Below are positions 7,493 through 14,912 of a DNA stretch of 25,692 nucleotides, piece after piece. The stretch covers positions 1 to 25,692 of the forward strand of contig CAYZJK010000008.1 in NCBI GenBank assembly GCA_964479125.1, read 5' to 3'. Position 1 is the first letter of the stretch. Every line of letters starts with the position of its first letter. The notes beneath the pieces are model-generated. The model saw nothing but the letters and a program-made list of their open reading frames with translations. It had not been told where the DNA came from and ran no database searches. The DNA is from CAYZJK01 sp964479125. Lineage in GTDB: Bacteria > Patescibacteriota > Saccharimonadia > Saccharimonadales > Saccharimonadaceae. The position numbers and the translations under genes were made by a program.

Positions 7493-8914
7493 ATGGCTCA
7501 AACATTTTTCTTCTACGACCTTGAAACTAGCGGCTTAAATCCGAGAGAAGACCGCATTATGCAGTTCGCTGGCATCCGAACTGACGAGAATTTTAACCCT
7601 ATTGGCGAACCATATAATCTCTTGATTCGTTTAAATGAGGACACTCTACCTAGTCCAGGTGCTTTAATGGTAACTGGCATTACGCCTCAGGAAACCGTAG
7701 CTGATGGCTACACCGAGGCTGAGTTTGCGAATATACTAATTGATGAAATTGCTACCCCTAATACAGTTATAGTTGGCTATAACAACATTAGGTTTGATGA
7801 TGAATTTATCCGGGCTTTAATGTGGCGAACGTATAATGACCCATATGCTTGGTGTACCAGAGATGGTCGCACGCGTTGGGATATGCTGAATGTCGTACGT
7901 ATGACTAGGGCTCTTCGCCCTGAAGGTATTGAATGGCCGGAAGTTGATGGCCTACCTTCAAATCGACTTGAGTTACTATCGGCGGCCAATGGTCTGGAGC
8001 ATGAGAAGGCTCACGACGCTTTAAGTGACGTCGAAGCTTTAATTGGGGTAACTAAGTTAATTTCTGAAAAGCAGACCGATCTATTTAAGTACCTATTTAA
8101 GATTAGGGGCGCAAAAGAGCTTAAAGAAATCGTTAAATTAGATGCACCTCAGCCGTTTATCTATTCAGCAGGTGGCCTGTCGCAGGAGCATCATTCTACT
8201 ACAGTCGCTTATCCAGTTGGTGAGGCAGAGTACGGCAATCTCTATGTTTATGATATGCGAGTCGACCTCACCCAGTTTAAGGATATGACAGTAGAGGATA
8301 TTAAAAAGCACATTAATACGCCTTGGTCTGAAAGAGGTGAGGGTTACGTACCACTACCGATTAAAAAGCTGCAATACAACCAAGCTCCAGCTGTAGCTCC
8401 ACTTGGAGTGTTGCGTGATGAGGCGGGTTGGTCTCGAATTGGCTTTAGTCTTGCCCAAGTAGAGGAGTCCCGAGCAAAGCTAAAAGAAAACGCTGGCATT
8501 GTACAGCGGATGCTTAAAGTCTTGGGTGAGCGGCCTGCTTACCCTAAGGCAGCTGAACCAGAAGGGCAGCTTTATGATGGATTCGCTCCGCCTGAAGATA
8601 AGAAACTAATGGAAGTAGTTAGAAACGCTTCGTTAGAAGATATGAAGAAGCTGACAGCACCTAAGTTTAAAGATGAGCGATTAAAGGGTATGTTTAGCCA
8701 CTATAAAGCTAGAAACTTTGAACGAGTATTAACGCCTGAAGAGCGTGCAGAGTTTGAGGAGTATCGAACTGAGCGACTTGGTAGGCAAGCGCCTGGATTT
8801 ATGGAGGAGCTTCAAAAGCTATCGGTTGATCAGTCTTTAACTTCGCACCAGCAGTACGTGTTAGAAGAGTTGAAGCTCTGGTTTGAGTCTATTTCGCCGA
8901 CTTTAGAGTCTTAG
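7493..8914 (+). CDS. sbcB: Exonuclease I (exodeoxyribonuclease I, DEDDh)
   Basis: 3'-to-5' single-strand DNA exonuclease acting in recombination and mismatch repair, 473 aa, matching the E. coli enzyme (about 475 aa). The N-terminal DEDDh nuclease domain (1-200) shows motif Exo I FFFYDLETSGLNPREDRIMQ (Asp9, Glu11), MVTGITPQE, the middle motif GYNNIRFDDEFIRALMWRTY and the HEKAHDALSDVEA motif with the catalytic His and Asp. The SH3-like (RGAKELKEIVKL...) and C-terminal helical regions of true ExoI follow, ending in HQQYVLEELKLWFES. The full-length match argues against a generic epsilon-type exonuclease. It is transcribed alone from a leaderless-type promoter. Its 3' end overlaps the opposing small gene by 26 bp, and its likely terminator lies inside that gene. 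ExoI is best known from gammaproteobacteria, so its presence here suggests an old transfer or a wider CPR distribution. Confidence 0.93.
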   Translation: MAQTFFFYDLETSGLNPREDRIMQFAGIRTDENFNPIGEPYNLLIRLNEDTLPSPGALMVTGITPQETVADGYTEAEFANILIDEIATPNTVIVGYNNIRFDDEFIRALMWRTYNDPYAWCTRDGRTRWDMLNVVRMTRALRPEGIEWPEVDGLPSNRLELLSAANGLEHEKAHDALSDVEALIGVTKLISEKQTDLFKYLFKIRGAKELKEIVKLDAPQPFIYSAGGLSQEHHSTTVAYPVGEAEYGNLYVYDMRVDLTQFKDMTVEDIKKHINTPWSERGEGYVPLPIKKLQYNQAPAVAPLGVLRDEAGWSRIGFSLAQVEESRAKLKENAGIVQRMLKVLGERPAYPKAAEPEGQLYDGFAPPEDKKLMEVVRNASLEDMKKLTAPKFKDERLKGMFSHYKARNFERVLTPEERAEFEEYRTERLGRQAPGFMEELQKLSVDQSLTSHQQYVLEELKLWFESISPTLES

Positions 8915-9236
8915 CGCTTTTCTGAACTGCACTGTAGCGTCGCTTCGGTGCAGTTTTCTTTTTGGCGGTAGATGAGTTGATTGGCTTAGCCTGGTCAATT
9001 AGAGGTTTATGGGCGGCGTATCCAAATCTCATGAAGGGAAGAATAATGATCCGGACCAGGATTAGCCAGGCCAAGACACCCCAGAAAAGAAGCATCATAT
9101 CAGCTGGGATGCTGTAGCTTGTTCCTGGAATGGCACCGGCTAGAACTAGTGAAACTAGTGCATCTAGAACGCCGCCGCTAATTATTGCGGACAATACTAA
9201 ATAGATACCCAGTGCGTATATTAATTTCTTCTTCAT
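8889..9236 (-). CDS. Small two-helix membrane protein with basic tail
   Basis: Unrecognised 115-aa protein. It has two likely membrane helices (about 5-35, LIYALGIYLVLSAIISGGVL; and about 47-67, MMLLFWGVLAWLILVRIIIL), then a Lys/Ala/Ser-rich basic tail (KKKTAPKRRYSAVQKSAKTL), probably cytoplasmic. Support for it being real: an AGGGAG Shine-Dalgarno 6 nt before the ATG, a plausible -10 (TATATT) further upstream, a signal-like hydrophobic N-terminus, and gene-like Lys-rich composition through the overlap. Its stop lies inside sbcB (26-bp convergent overlap) and its last codons contain the putative sbcB terminator. No function is assigned. Confidence 0.75.
   Translation of the reverse strand: MKKKLIYALGIYLVLSAIISGGVLDALVSLVLAGAIPGTSYSIPADMMLLFWGVLAWLILVRIIILPFMRFGYAAHKPLIDQAKPINSSTAKKKTAPKRRYSAVQKSAKTLKSAK
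8924..8965 (+). terminator. Putative sbcB terminator inside the opposing gene
   Basis: 8925-8932 (AACTGCAC) pairs perfectly with 8948-8955 (GTGCAGTT), with a flanking G-T pair and an inner 3-bp AGC/GCT stem, followed by a T-rich run to about 8965. It lies 10 nt after the sbcB stop and within the coding sequence of the minus-strand gene. Confidence 0.7.
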
Positions 9237-9410
9237 TTAGACTCCCTGTTACTTATTAATATAGCATTTATTTGCGTAACAAGCAAAGATAAGTGTCAGT
9301 ATGTTTTTAGTATGAGCGTCTTTTAAATAGAGGGGGATAATTGGAGTGTTTTTACTGTTATTTGAGCCTTCTAGCAAGCATTCTCATGCAGGTGTTTTAA
9401 GGTGTTGTAA

Positions 9411-9439
9411 TTGTAGAGACAGTCAATAAATGCTATAAT
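9411..9439 (+). promoter_or_regulatory. uvrA promoter, leaderless configuration
   Basis: TTGTAG at 9411-9416 and TATAAT at 9434-9439 with a 17-bp spacer. The -10 ends 8 nt before the uvrA ATG. I see no recognisable LexA-type palindrome in the 211 bp between the divergent genes. Confidence 0.75.
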
Positions 9440-9447
9440 AATAATCT

Positions 9448-12258
9448 ATGCCAGAGGTGATAAAAGTTGTTGGAGCTAATGAGAATAACCTTAAAAATAT
9501 TTCTATTGAAATTCCCCGTGACAAGCTAGTTGTCATAACGGGTCTCAGCGGTTCCGGTAAATCTAGTCTCGCCTTCGATACTATTTACGCGGAGGGTCAA
9601 AGACGATACGTTGAAAGCCTAAGTAGCTACGCTAGGCAATTCTTGGGTATTATGGACAAGCCAGAGGTTGAGAGTATTGAAGGTTTAAGTCCGGCTATCT
9701 CAATTGATCAAAAATCTACTAGTCGAAACCCGCGCTCTACTGTAGCGACAGTAACTGAAATCTATGACTATTTAAGGCTGCTTTACGCCCGTATTGGTGT
9801 GCCGCACGACCCGATTACAGGTAGCAAGGTAACCAAGCGTACCAAGGACGACATTATTGATGAGGTGATGAACATCGAAGATGGTACTCGTATTATGCTG
9901 CTCGCGCCAATTGCTAAGGATAAGAAGGGTGAGTTCGCTCACGTTCCTGAGCAGTTTAAGAAGCGGGGGTTTGCTCGTGTCCGAGTCGATGGGGTAGTTT
10001 ATTCACTCGATGAATTCCCAGAGCTAAATAAGAACGATCGACATACTCTTGAAATCGTGGTCGACCGTATTGCTATTAATCAAGACATGCGTGGACGCGT
10101 CGCTCAGAGCGTTGAGCAGGCGCTTGAGGTTGGTGAAGGTATCTTAACGGTTCTGTTTGCTGATACTGATGAAGTAAAGCATTTAAGCCAGCGCTACGCC
10201 TCAATCGACAACCCAGACATTGAAATCCCAGAGCTTGAGCCTCGACTATTTAGTTACAACACTCCACTCGGAGCCTGTGAGGTCTGTACCGGTATTGGGC
10301 ACCGCTTAGAGATTGATCCAGAATTAGTCTTTAACGCCAACCTAACAGTGGCTGAGGGTGCCATTCGGCCTTATAACCGCATGCAGGACGACTCATGGTA
10401 CATGAGGCGCCTAGAAATGGTAGCTAAGGAGCACGGCTTTAGTCTAAAGACCAAGGTCAGTGAACTTAGTGATGAAGCTCTCCAGATTATCCTTTATGGA
10501 ACAGGGCAGCAAAAATATCGAATGTCTCTACGCGACGGTCGTAAGTACGACTCAGTCTACGAAGGTGTAATTCCAAACCTAGAGCGACGCTGGAAGGAAA
10601 CTGATAGTGACTTTATTCGCCGAGACATTGAGCGCTTCATGAGGCAGCGAACTTGTACTGCCTGTAAGGGTGCAAGATTAAAGCCAGTTGTACTAGCAGT
10701 TACTGTTCACGGTTATAACATTATGGATGTTTGTGGTCTTGGTGTTGAAGAGGCAGTTACCTTCTTCGACTCTCTACAGCTCACCGAAACTGAACAGCAG
10801 ATTGCTGAAATGATTCTAAAAGAAATTAAATCTAGACTACACTTCATGAGTAATGTTGGCCTGGGTTATCTTGAGCTTGGTCGAGCTGCCAATACTCTAA
10901 GTGGTGGAGAGGCGCAGCGTATTAGGCTAGCGACTCAGATTGGTTCCCGCCTTCAAGGTGTTCTCTACGTACTGGATGAGCCATCAATTGGTCTTCATCA
11001 GCGAGATAACGATAAGTTAATCAATACCCTTAAAGAACTACGAGATCTAGGTAATAGCGTGATCGTAGTTGAGCACGACGAGGATACGATTCGTGAGGCT
11101 GACTATCTAGTAGATATTGGTCCTGGTGCTGGTGTCCACGGTGGTGAAGTGGTGGCCCAGGGTACGCCTAGTGAGGTGGCGAAGAATAAGAATAGTGTCA
11201 CTGGACGCTATCTAGCTGGCACCGAATCTATTCCGACTCCTAAGAAGCGACGACCGATCAATAAGGAGCGTAAGTTAACTATTCGTAATGCTCGAGAGAA
11301 CAACTTAAAGAATATTGATGTCGATATCCCACTTGGTCTATTCAATGTTGTGAGTGGAGTGAGTGGTAGCGGTAAGTCTACACTCGTAAATAGTATTTTA
11401 GCTAAGGAGCTTTCATCTCGCTTGCACCGTGCAAAGACTGCGCCAGGTAAGCACGATGCGATTGACGGTATAGAACATCTAGATAAGGCAATCATTATTG
11501 ATCAGTCTCCAATTGGTCGTACTCCTCGGTCAAACCCAGCTACATATACTGGTATATTTACCAACATCCGTGAACTATATGCCAACACTCCAGAAGCTAA
11601 TATTAGGGGTTATAAGTCAGGTCGCTTTAGCTTTAATGTTAAGGGTGGACGTTGTGAGACTTGTCAGGGTGAAGGTGTTATTAAGATCGAGATGCACTTC
11701 CTGCCAGATGTGTACGTAACTTGTGAAACTTGTAAGGGCCGACGCTATAACACTGAAGCTTTAGAGGTTAAGTATAAAGACCGCAACATTAGTGAAGTGC
11801 TAGATATGACAGTTGATACTGCAGTAGAGTTCTTCGAGAATATTCCAGCCATTCACCGCAAGCTTGAAACTCTAGTTAATGTTGGTCTTGGCTACATTAA
11901 GCTAGGTCAGCCAGCTACGACCTTTAGTGGTGGTGAGGCGCAGCGTATCAAGCTTGCTACCGAGCTGAGTAGGCGCAGTACTGGCAAGACTCTATATATT
12001 CTCGATGAACCTACCACAGGGCTTCACAGTGCTGACGTAAAGCGTTTACTCGGTATTATGCAGCAGTTTGTTGAAGGTGGTAACACAATGGTTGTCATTG
12101 AACATAACCTAGATGTAATTAAGACAGCCGATCATATTATCGACATGGGCCCTGAAGGCGGATCTGGTGGCGGTACGGTAGTGGCTGAAGGTACACCTGA
12201 GCAGATAGTGAAGAATAAAGACTCTTTCACTGGCCGATACTTAAAAGAAGTTCTGTAG
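9448..12258 (+). CDS. uvrA: Excinuclease ABC subunit A
   Basis: DNA damage-sensing ATPase of nucleotide excision repair, 936 aa (typical about 940). Both ABC modules are complete: Walker A GLSGSGKSS at 32-40 and GVSGSGKST in the second half; signature motifs LSGGEAQRIRLATQI and FSGGEAQRIKLATEL; Walker B LYVLDEPSIGLH and LYILDEPTTGLH. The C-terminal zinc module is intact (CETC...CETC around MHFLPDVYVT), as is the mid CTACKGARL. Zinc module 1 is damaged: the second pair Cys277/Cys280 (GACEVCTG) is present, but the first pair, expected at 253 and 256, reads Ile and Pro in RYASIDNPDIEIPELEPR. Transcription is from a leaderless-type promoter, ending at a strong bidirectional terminator. uvrC is 4 kb downstream; uvrB is not in the window. 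Confidence 0.97.
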   Translation: MPEVIKVVGANENNLKNISIEIPRDKLVVITGLSGSGKSSLAFDTIYAEGQRRYVESLSSYARQFLGIMDKPEVESIEGLSPAISIDQKSTSRNPRSTVATVTEIYDYLRLLYARIGVPHDPITGSKVTKRTKDDIIDEVMNIEDGTRIMLLAPIAKDKKGEFAHVPEQFKKRGFARVRVDGVVYSLDEFPELNKNDRHTLEIVVDRIAINQDMRGRVAQSVEQALEVGEGILTVLFADTDEVKHLSQRYASIDNPDIEIPELEPRLFSYNTPLGACEVCTGIGHRLEIDPELVFNANLTVAEGAIRPYNRMQDDSWYMRRLEMVAKEHGFSLKTKVSELSDEALQIILYGTGQQKYRMSLRDGRKYDSVYEGVIPNLERRWKETDSDFIRRDIERFMRQRTCTACKGARLKPVVLAVTVHGYNIMDVCGLGVEEAVTFFDSLQLTETEQQIAEMILKEIKSRLHFMSNVGLGYLELGRAANTLSGGEAQRIRLATQIGSRLQGVLYVLDEPSIGLHQRDNDKLINTLKELRDLGNSVIVVEHDEDTIREADYLVDIGPGAGVHGGEVVAQGTPSEVAKNKNSVTGRYLAGTESIPTPKKRRPINKERKLTIRNARENNLKNIDVDIPLGLFNVVSGVSGSGKSTLVNSILAKELSSRLHRAKTAPGKHDAIDGIEHLDKAIIIDQSPIGRTPRSNPATYTGIFTNIRELYANTPEANIRGYKSGRFSFNVKGGRCETCQGEGVIKIEMHFLPDVYVTCETCKGRRYNTEALEVKYKDRNISEVLDMTVDTAVEFFENIPAIHRKLETLVNVGLGYIKLGQPATTFSGGEAQRIKLATELSRRSTGKTLYILDEPTTGLHSADVKRLLGIMQQFVEGGNTMVVIEHNLDVIKTADHIIDMGPEGGSGGGTVVAEGTPEQIVKNKDSFTGRYLKEVL

Positions 12259-12299
12259 CCTTTAAGTGAGCTTTAATCAAGCCAAGGAAAGTTAGATAT

Positions 12300-12329
12300 A
12301 AAAATAGACCCTGCTAGGGGTCTATTTTT
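12300..12329. terminator. Bidirectional terminator between uvrA and dedA
   Basis: Perfect 12-bp inverted repeat 12300-12311 (AAAAATAGACCC) with 12318-12329 (GGGTCTATTTTT), 6-nt loop. A and T tracts on the two arms suit termination of both convergent genes. Confidence 0.93.
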
Positions 12330-12343
12330 AGAAGCGATGATTA

Positions 12344-13039
12344 TTACTTGTCTTCAGACTCGACTTCAGCTTCAGCGTTCTTTGCTTTCTTGCCGCCAAC
12401 CATAGTCTTCCATTGTAGCTTCGCCATGTTAAGAAGAGCAACTCGCTTTTCTTTGGTGTTAATGGCGTGGATGATGATCGGTAAGACGGATATGAAGACG
12501 ATTAGAAGGGCGATAATTTCAATGTTCATGCCCATGTCGGTTAGAACCTGACCTAGGTAGTAGCCGAGGTAGGTAAAGATAGTTACCCAAAGGAAGCCGC
12601 CTAGTATGTTATAGAAGAAAAAGGTCTTGTAGTGCATCTTAGAGACACCAGCAATAATAGGGGTGAATGTTCGCACAATCGGTACGAAGCGAGCTAGAAC
12701 AATAGCAATTGGCCCATGCTTCTTGAAGAAGGCTTCACTCTGCATTAGGTACTTTTGCTTAAAGATTTTTGAGTTAGGCTTTTCAAATAGCTTTCGACCG
12801 ACTCGGCGACCGAAGCTGTAGCCAACATTGTCACCTAGAACTGCAGCGATGAAGAGTAGCAGCACAAAGAGGTGAACGTTAATGTCAAAGATTCCTTGCT
12901 GAACCAAGAAGCCTGACATGAATAGTAGGCTGTCTCCTGGTAGGAAGAAGCCAATTAGTAGTCCTGATTCAGCAAAAATTACAGTAATAACTGCAAAAAT
13001 ACCGAGGTGTGTAATAAATTCTAGTAGCGGTTCCATCAT
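12344..13039 (-). CDS. DedA-family membrane protein
   Basis: Polytopic inner-membrane protein of the DedA/VTT (SNARE-associated) superfamily. Members are implicated in phospholipid flipping and envelope homeostasis. Family marks: GDNVGYSFGRRVGRKLF, the helix-loop FFKKHGPIAIVLARFVPIVRTFTPIIAGVSKM with the conserved F-R-x-P-x-x-R core, and several hydrophobic segments (FAVITVIFAESGLLIGFFLP, HLFVLLLFIAAVLG, IEIIALLIVFISVLPIII), then a charged tail rich in Glu and Lys. A longer frame opens at GTG 13069. I prefer ATG 13039 (231 aa) because TACAAT at 13055-13050 would be the -10 box, 10 nt before this ATG and inside the longer reading. The following ATG at 13036 is also possible. Confidence 0.92.
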   Translation of the reverse strand: MMEPLLEFITHLGIFAVITVIFAESGLLIGFFLPGDSLLFMSGFLVQQGIFDINVHLFVLLLFIAAVLGDNVGYSFGRRVGRKLFEKPNSKIFKQKYLMQSEAFFKKHGPIAIVLARFVPIVRTFTPIIAGVSKMHYKTFFFYNILGGFLWVTIFTYLGYYLGQVLTDMGMNIEIIALLIVFISVLPIIIHAINTKEKRVALLNMAKLQWKTMVGGKKAKNAEAEVESEDK

Positions 13040-13049
13040 AATATTCTTT

Positions 13050-13055
13050 ATTGTA
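13050..13055 (-). promoter_or_regulatory. -10 box for dedA
   Basis: On the minus strand TACAAT (13055 to 13050) ends 10 nt before ATG 13039, giving a leaderless or nearly leaderless transcript. Confidence 0.5.
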
Positions 13056-13091
13056 GCATGCAGCCCCACCGATCGTATATGAAGATTATGC

Positions 13092-13152
13092 TATACTAGA
13101 AGAGTTATTAAATCTAAGTTTCCGGAAAAGTATCCGCTATAAAAGGAGAGAT
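13092..13152 (+). promoter_or_regulatory. rplY -10 box and short leader with strong RBS
   Basis: TATACT at 13092-13097 is followed by a leader of about 50 nt ending in AAAGGAGAG just before the ATG. Unlike many neighbours this gene has a canonical Shine-Dalgarno. A small CGGA...TCCG hairpin lies in the leader near 13123-13136; a role in autoregulation is not shown. Confidence 0.7.
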
Positions 13153-13863
13153 ATGGGAAATAAGATAGAACTTAAATTTGAGAAGCGCGAAGTATTTGGC
13201 AAGAAGGTTGCTAAGCTACGCAAGGAATCAATCATTCCAGCTATTGTGTATGGATCAGGCATCGACCCGACTCCAGTACAGGCTGACGAGCGTGATATTA
13301 ACAAGGTAGTATCAGCTGCTGGTTTTCACACACCAGTTCACATTACTCTAGGTAGCAAGAAGCGCATTGCTATGATCAAGGACGTAAGTCGCGACCCAGT
13401 TAAAGGTCTTGTGACTCACGTATCTCTACATGCTGTTAAGGCAAACGAAGCTGTTGTAGCTGAAATTCCAATTCACTTAGAGGGTGAAGGTGAGAGTAAG
13501 GCTGAGCGAGCTGGTCTAATCATCATCCAGGCTCTAGAGCACATCGAAGTTAAGGCTCTACCGATGGATTTACCAGAGTCTCTAAAGGTGTCAGTATTAG
13601 ACCTAGAGAACGAAGGCGACAAGGTACTGGTTAAGGATATCAACGTTCCAGCTGGCGTAGAAATCATCGACTACGATGATGGCCGTGAAGGTACTGATGA
13701 TGACGACCAGAGTGTTATGGATCTAGCTGTAGCATCTGTTTACGAGCCAAGCGCTCTAGCGGCAGCTAACGATGCAGCTGGTGGTGACGCTGAAACAGCT
13801 GATGCTGATCAGGTTGACGCTGAACAAGGCAGCGATGCTGGTGAGGAAAAGCCTGAAGCTTAG
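13153..13863 (+). CDS. rplY: 50S ribosomal protein bL25, CTC/TL5 form
   Basis: 5S rRNA-binding ribosomal protein of the two-domain CTC/TL5 type, 236 aa. Residues 1 to about 92 form the 5S-binding domain (REVFGKKVAKLRKESIIPAIVYGSGIDP shows the bL25 core). About 95-185 form the C-terminal beta domain (HVSLHAVKANEAVVAEIPIH, HIEVKALPMDLPESLKVSV, KVLVKDINVPAGVEI). The last 50 residues are a low-complexity Ala/Asp/Glu tail, a common feature of the long form. A strong Shine-Dalgarno suits a highly expressed ribosomal gene. It is monocistronic, with a terminator directly after it. Confidence 0.95.
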   Translation: MGNKIELKFEKREVFGKKVAKLRKESIIPAIVYGSGIDPTPVQADERDINKVVSAAGFHTPVHITLGSKKRIAMIKDVSRDPVKGLVTHVSLHAVKANEAVVAEIPIHLEGEGESKAERAGLIIIQALEHIEVKALPMDLPESLKVSVLDLENEGDKVLVKDINVPAGVEIIDYDDGREGTDDDDQSVMDLAVASVYEPSALAAANDAAGGDAETADADQVDAEQGSDAGEEKPEA

Positions 13864-13887
13864 TTCTTAAGCAGTAGATTATCTACT

Positions 13888-13924
13888 TCAAAAGCAGCTC
13901 GATATTAAATTGAGCTGCTTTTGA
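13888..13924 (+). terminator. Rho-independent terminator after rplY
   Basis: 13-bp inverted repeat 13888-13900 (TCAAAAGCAGCTC) with 13912-13924, 11-nt loop. The T tract is partly inside the stem and continues in TTTTAT. The 3' arm overlaps the putative -35 of trhO. Confidence 0.88.
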
Positions 13925-13950
13925 TTTTATAAAAACTGGGGTGATATAAT
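13921..13950 (+). promoter_or_regulatory. trhO promoter, leaderless configuration
   Basis: TTGATT at 13921-13926 and TATAAT at 13945-13950 with an 18-bp spacer. The -10 ends 6 nt before the ATG at 13957. The -35 shares bases with the rplY terminator stem. Confidence 0.75.
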
Positions 13951-13956
13951 ATTCAT

Positions 13957-14862
13957 ATGCAAAAAATTCTACTCTACTATAAATTCACGCCAATTGAAGA
14001 CCCCGTAGCGATTAAGTTATGGCAAAAGACTCTATGCGATAGCTTAAATCTAAAGGGTCGTATTCTAGTTAGTAAGCACGGTATTAATGGTACAGTCGGT
14101 GGAGATATCGACGACCTGAAGAAGTATATTAAAGAAACCAAACAGTACGAAGGTTTTAGAAAGACTGTCTTTAAGTGGAGCGACGGTGGTCGTGAGCATT
14201 TCCCACGCATGAGTGTTAAGGCCCGCAAGGAGATTGTTGGCTTTCATGCGCCAGAGGAAGTTCAGGTTGATGAAAAGGGTGTTGTTAATGGCGGCATTCA
14301 CGTTAAGCCTGAAGAGCTACACAAGTTAGTTGAAGAAAAGGGTGAAGATTTAGTTTTCTTTGACGGACGTAACGCACATGAAGCTAAGGTTGGTAAGTTT
14401 AAGGGTGCGATCGTACCGGATGTAAATACTAGCCGAGACTTTATTCCAGAGCTTGAGAGTGGTAAGTATGACGATCTAAAGGATAAGCCGATCGTAACTT
14501 ACTGTACTGGCGGAATTCGCTGTGAGATTCTTTCAGCTCTGATGAAGAATCGTGGCTTCAAGGAGGTCTATCAGATCGACGGTGGTATCGTTAAGTATGG
14601 TGAAGCTTTTGCTGATGAGGGTCTATGGGAAGGTAAGCTACGAGTCTTTGATGATCGCATGACAGTAGAGTTTTCTGAGGATGCTAAAGATATTGGCGAA
14701 TGTACCCACTGTCGGGGTAAAACTTCAAACTTTGAGAACTGCGCTTGGGTAGGCTGTAATGATTTAGTGCTTATTTGTGAGAACTGTAAGCAGGATAAAG
14801 ATAAACTTTATCACACCGAAGCTTGTCGTGAAAAAGCTCTGGCTGGCGTAACTGCTGTTTAG
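13957..14862 (+). CDS. trhO: Rhodanese-domain tRNA uridine(34) hydroxylase TrhO (YceA family)
   Basis: TrhO makes 5-hydroxyuridine at the wobble position of tRNAs in an oxygen-dependent reaction. The 301-aa protein has an N-terminal acylphosphatase-like domain (1-95, ILLYYKFTPIEDPVAIKLWQ, GINGTVGGDIDDLKKYI, PRMSVKARKEIV), a rhodanese domain (about 115-220) and a Cys-rich C-terminus. The active Cys is Cys183 in TYCTGGIRCEILSALMKNRG, followed by EVYQIDGGIVKYGE, a family hallmark. The tail has CTHC (249-252), NCAWVGC and CENC motifs, consistent with a metal site. E. coli TrhO is about 350 aa, so this is a compact form. It is monocistronic, with a leaderless-type promoter. Confidence 0.92.
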   Translation: MQKILLYYKFTPIEDPVAIKLWQKTLCDSLNLKGRILVSKHGINGTVGGDIDDLKKYIKETKQYEGFRKTVFKWSDGGREHFPRMSVKARKEIVGFHAPEEVQVDEKGVVNGGIHVKPEELHKLVEEKGEDLVFFDGRNAHEAKVGKFKGAIVPDVNTSRDFIPELESGKYDDLKDKPIVTYCTGGIRCEILSALMKNRGFKEVYQIDGGIVKYGEAFADEGLWEGKLRVFDDRMTVEFSEDAKDIGECTHCRGKTSNFENCAWVGCNDLVLICENCKQDKDKLYHTEACREKALAGVTAV

Positions 14863-14889
14863 TGGCTACACTTTAATTTGTAAATAGGT

Positions 14890-14912
14890 TATACTACTTT
14901 ATTAAGAAAGAT
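14890..14912 (+). promoter_or_regulatory. -10 box and weak RBS of pgl
   Basis: TATACT at 14890-14895, ending 17 nt before the ATG, with AAGAAAG as a weak Shine-Dalgarno in between. The leader is about 10 nt. Confidence 0.6.

Noticed and set aside
9240..9447. LexA/SOS operator in front of uvrA
   Set aside because: No palindrome resembling known LexA boxes overlaps the promoter; only a weak GGTGTT direct repeat near 9391-9406.
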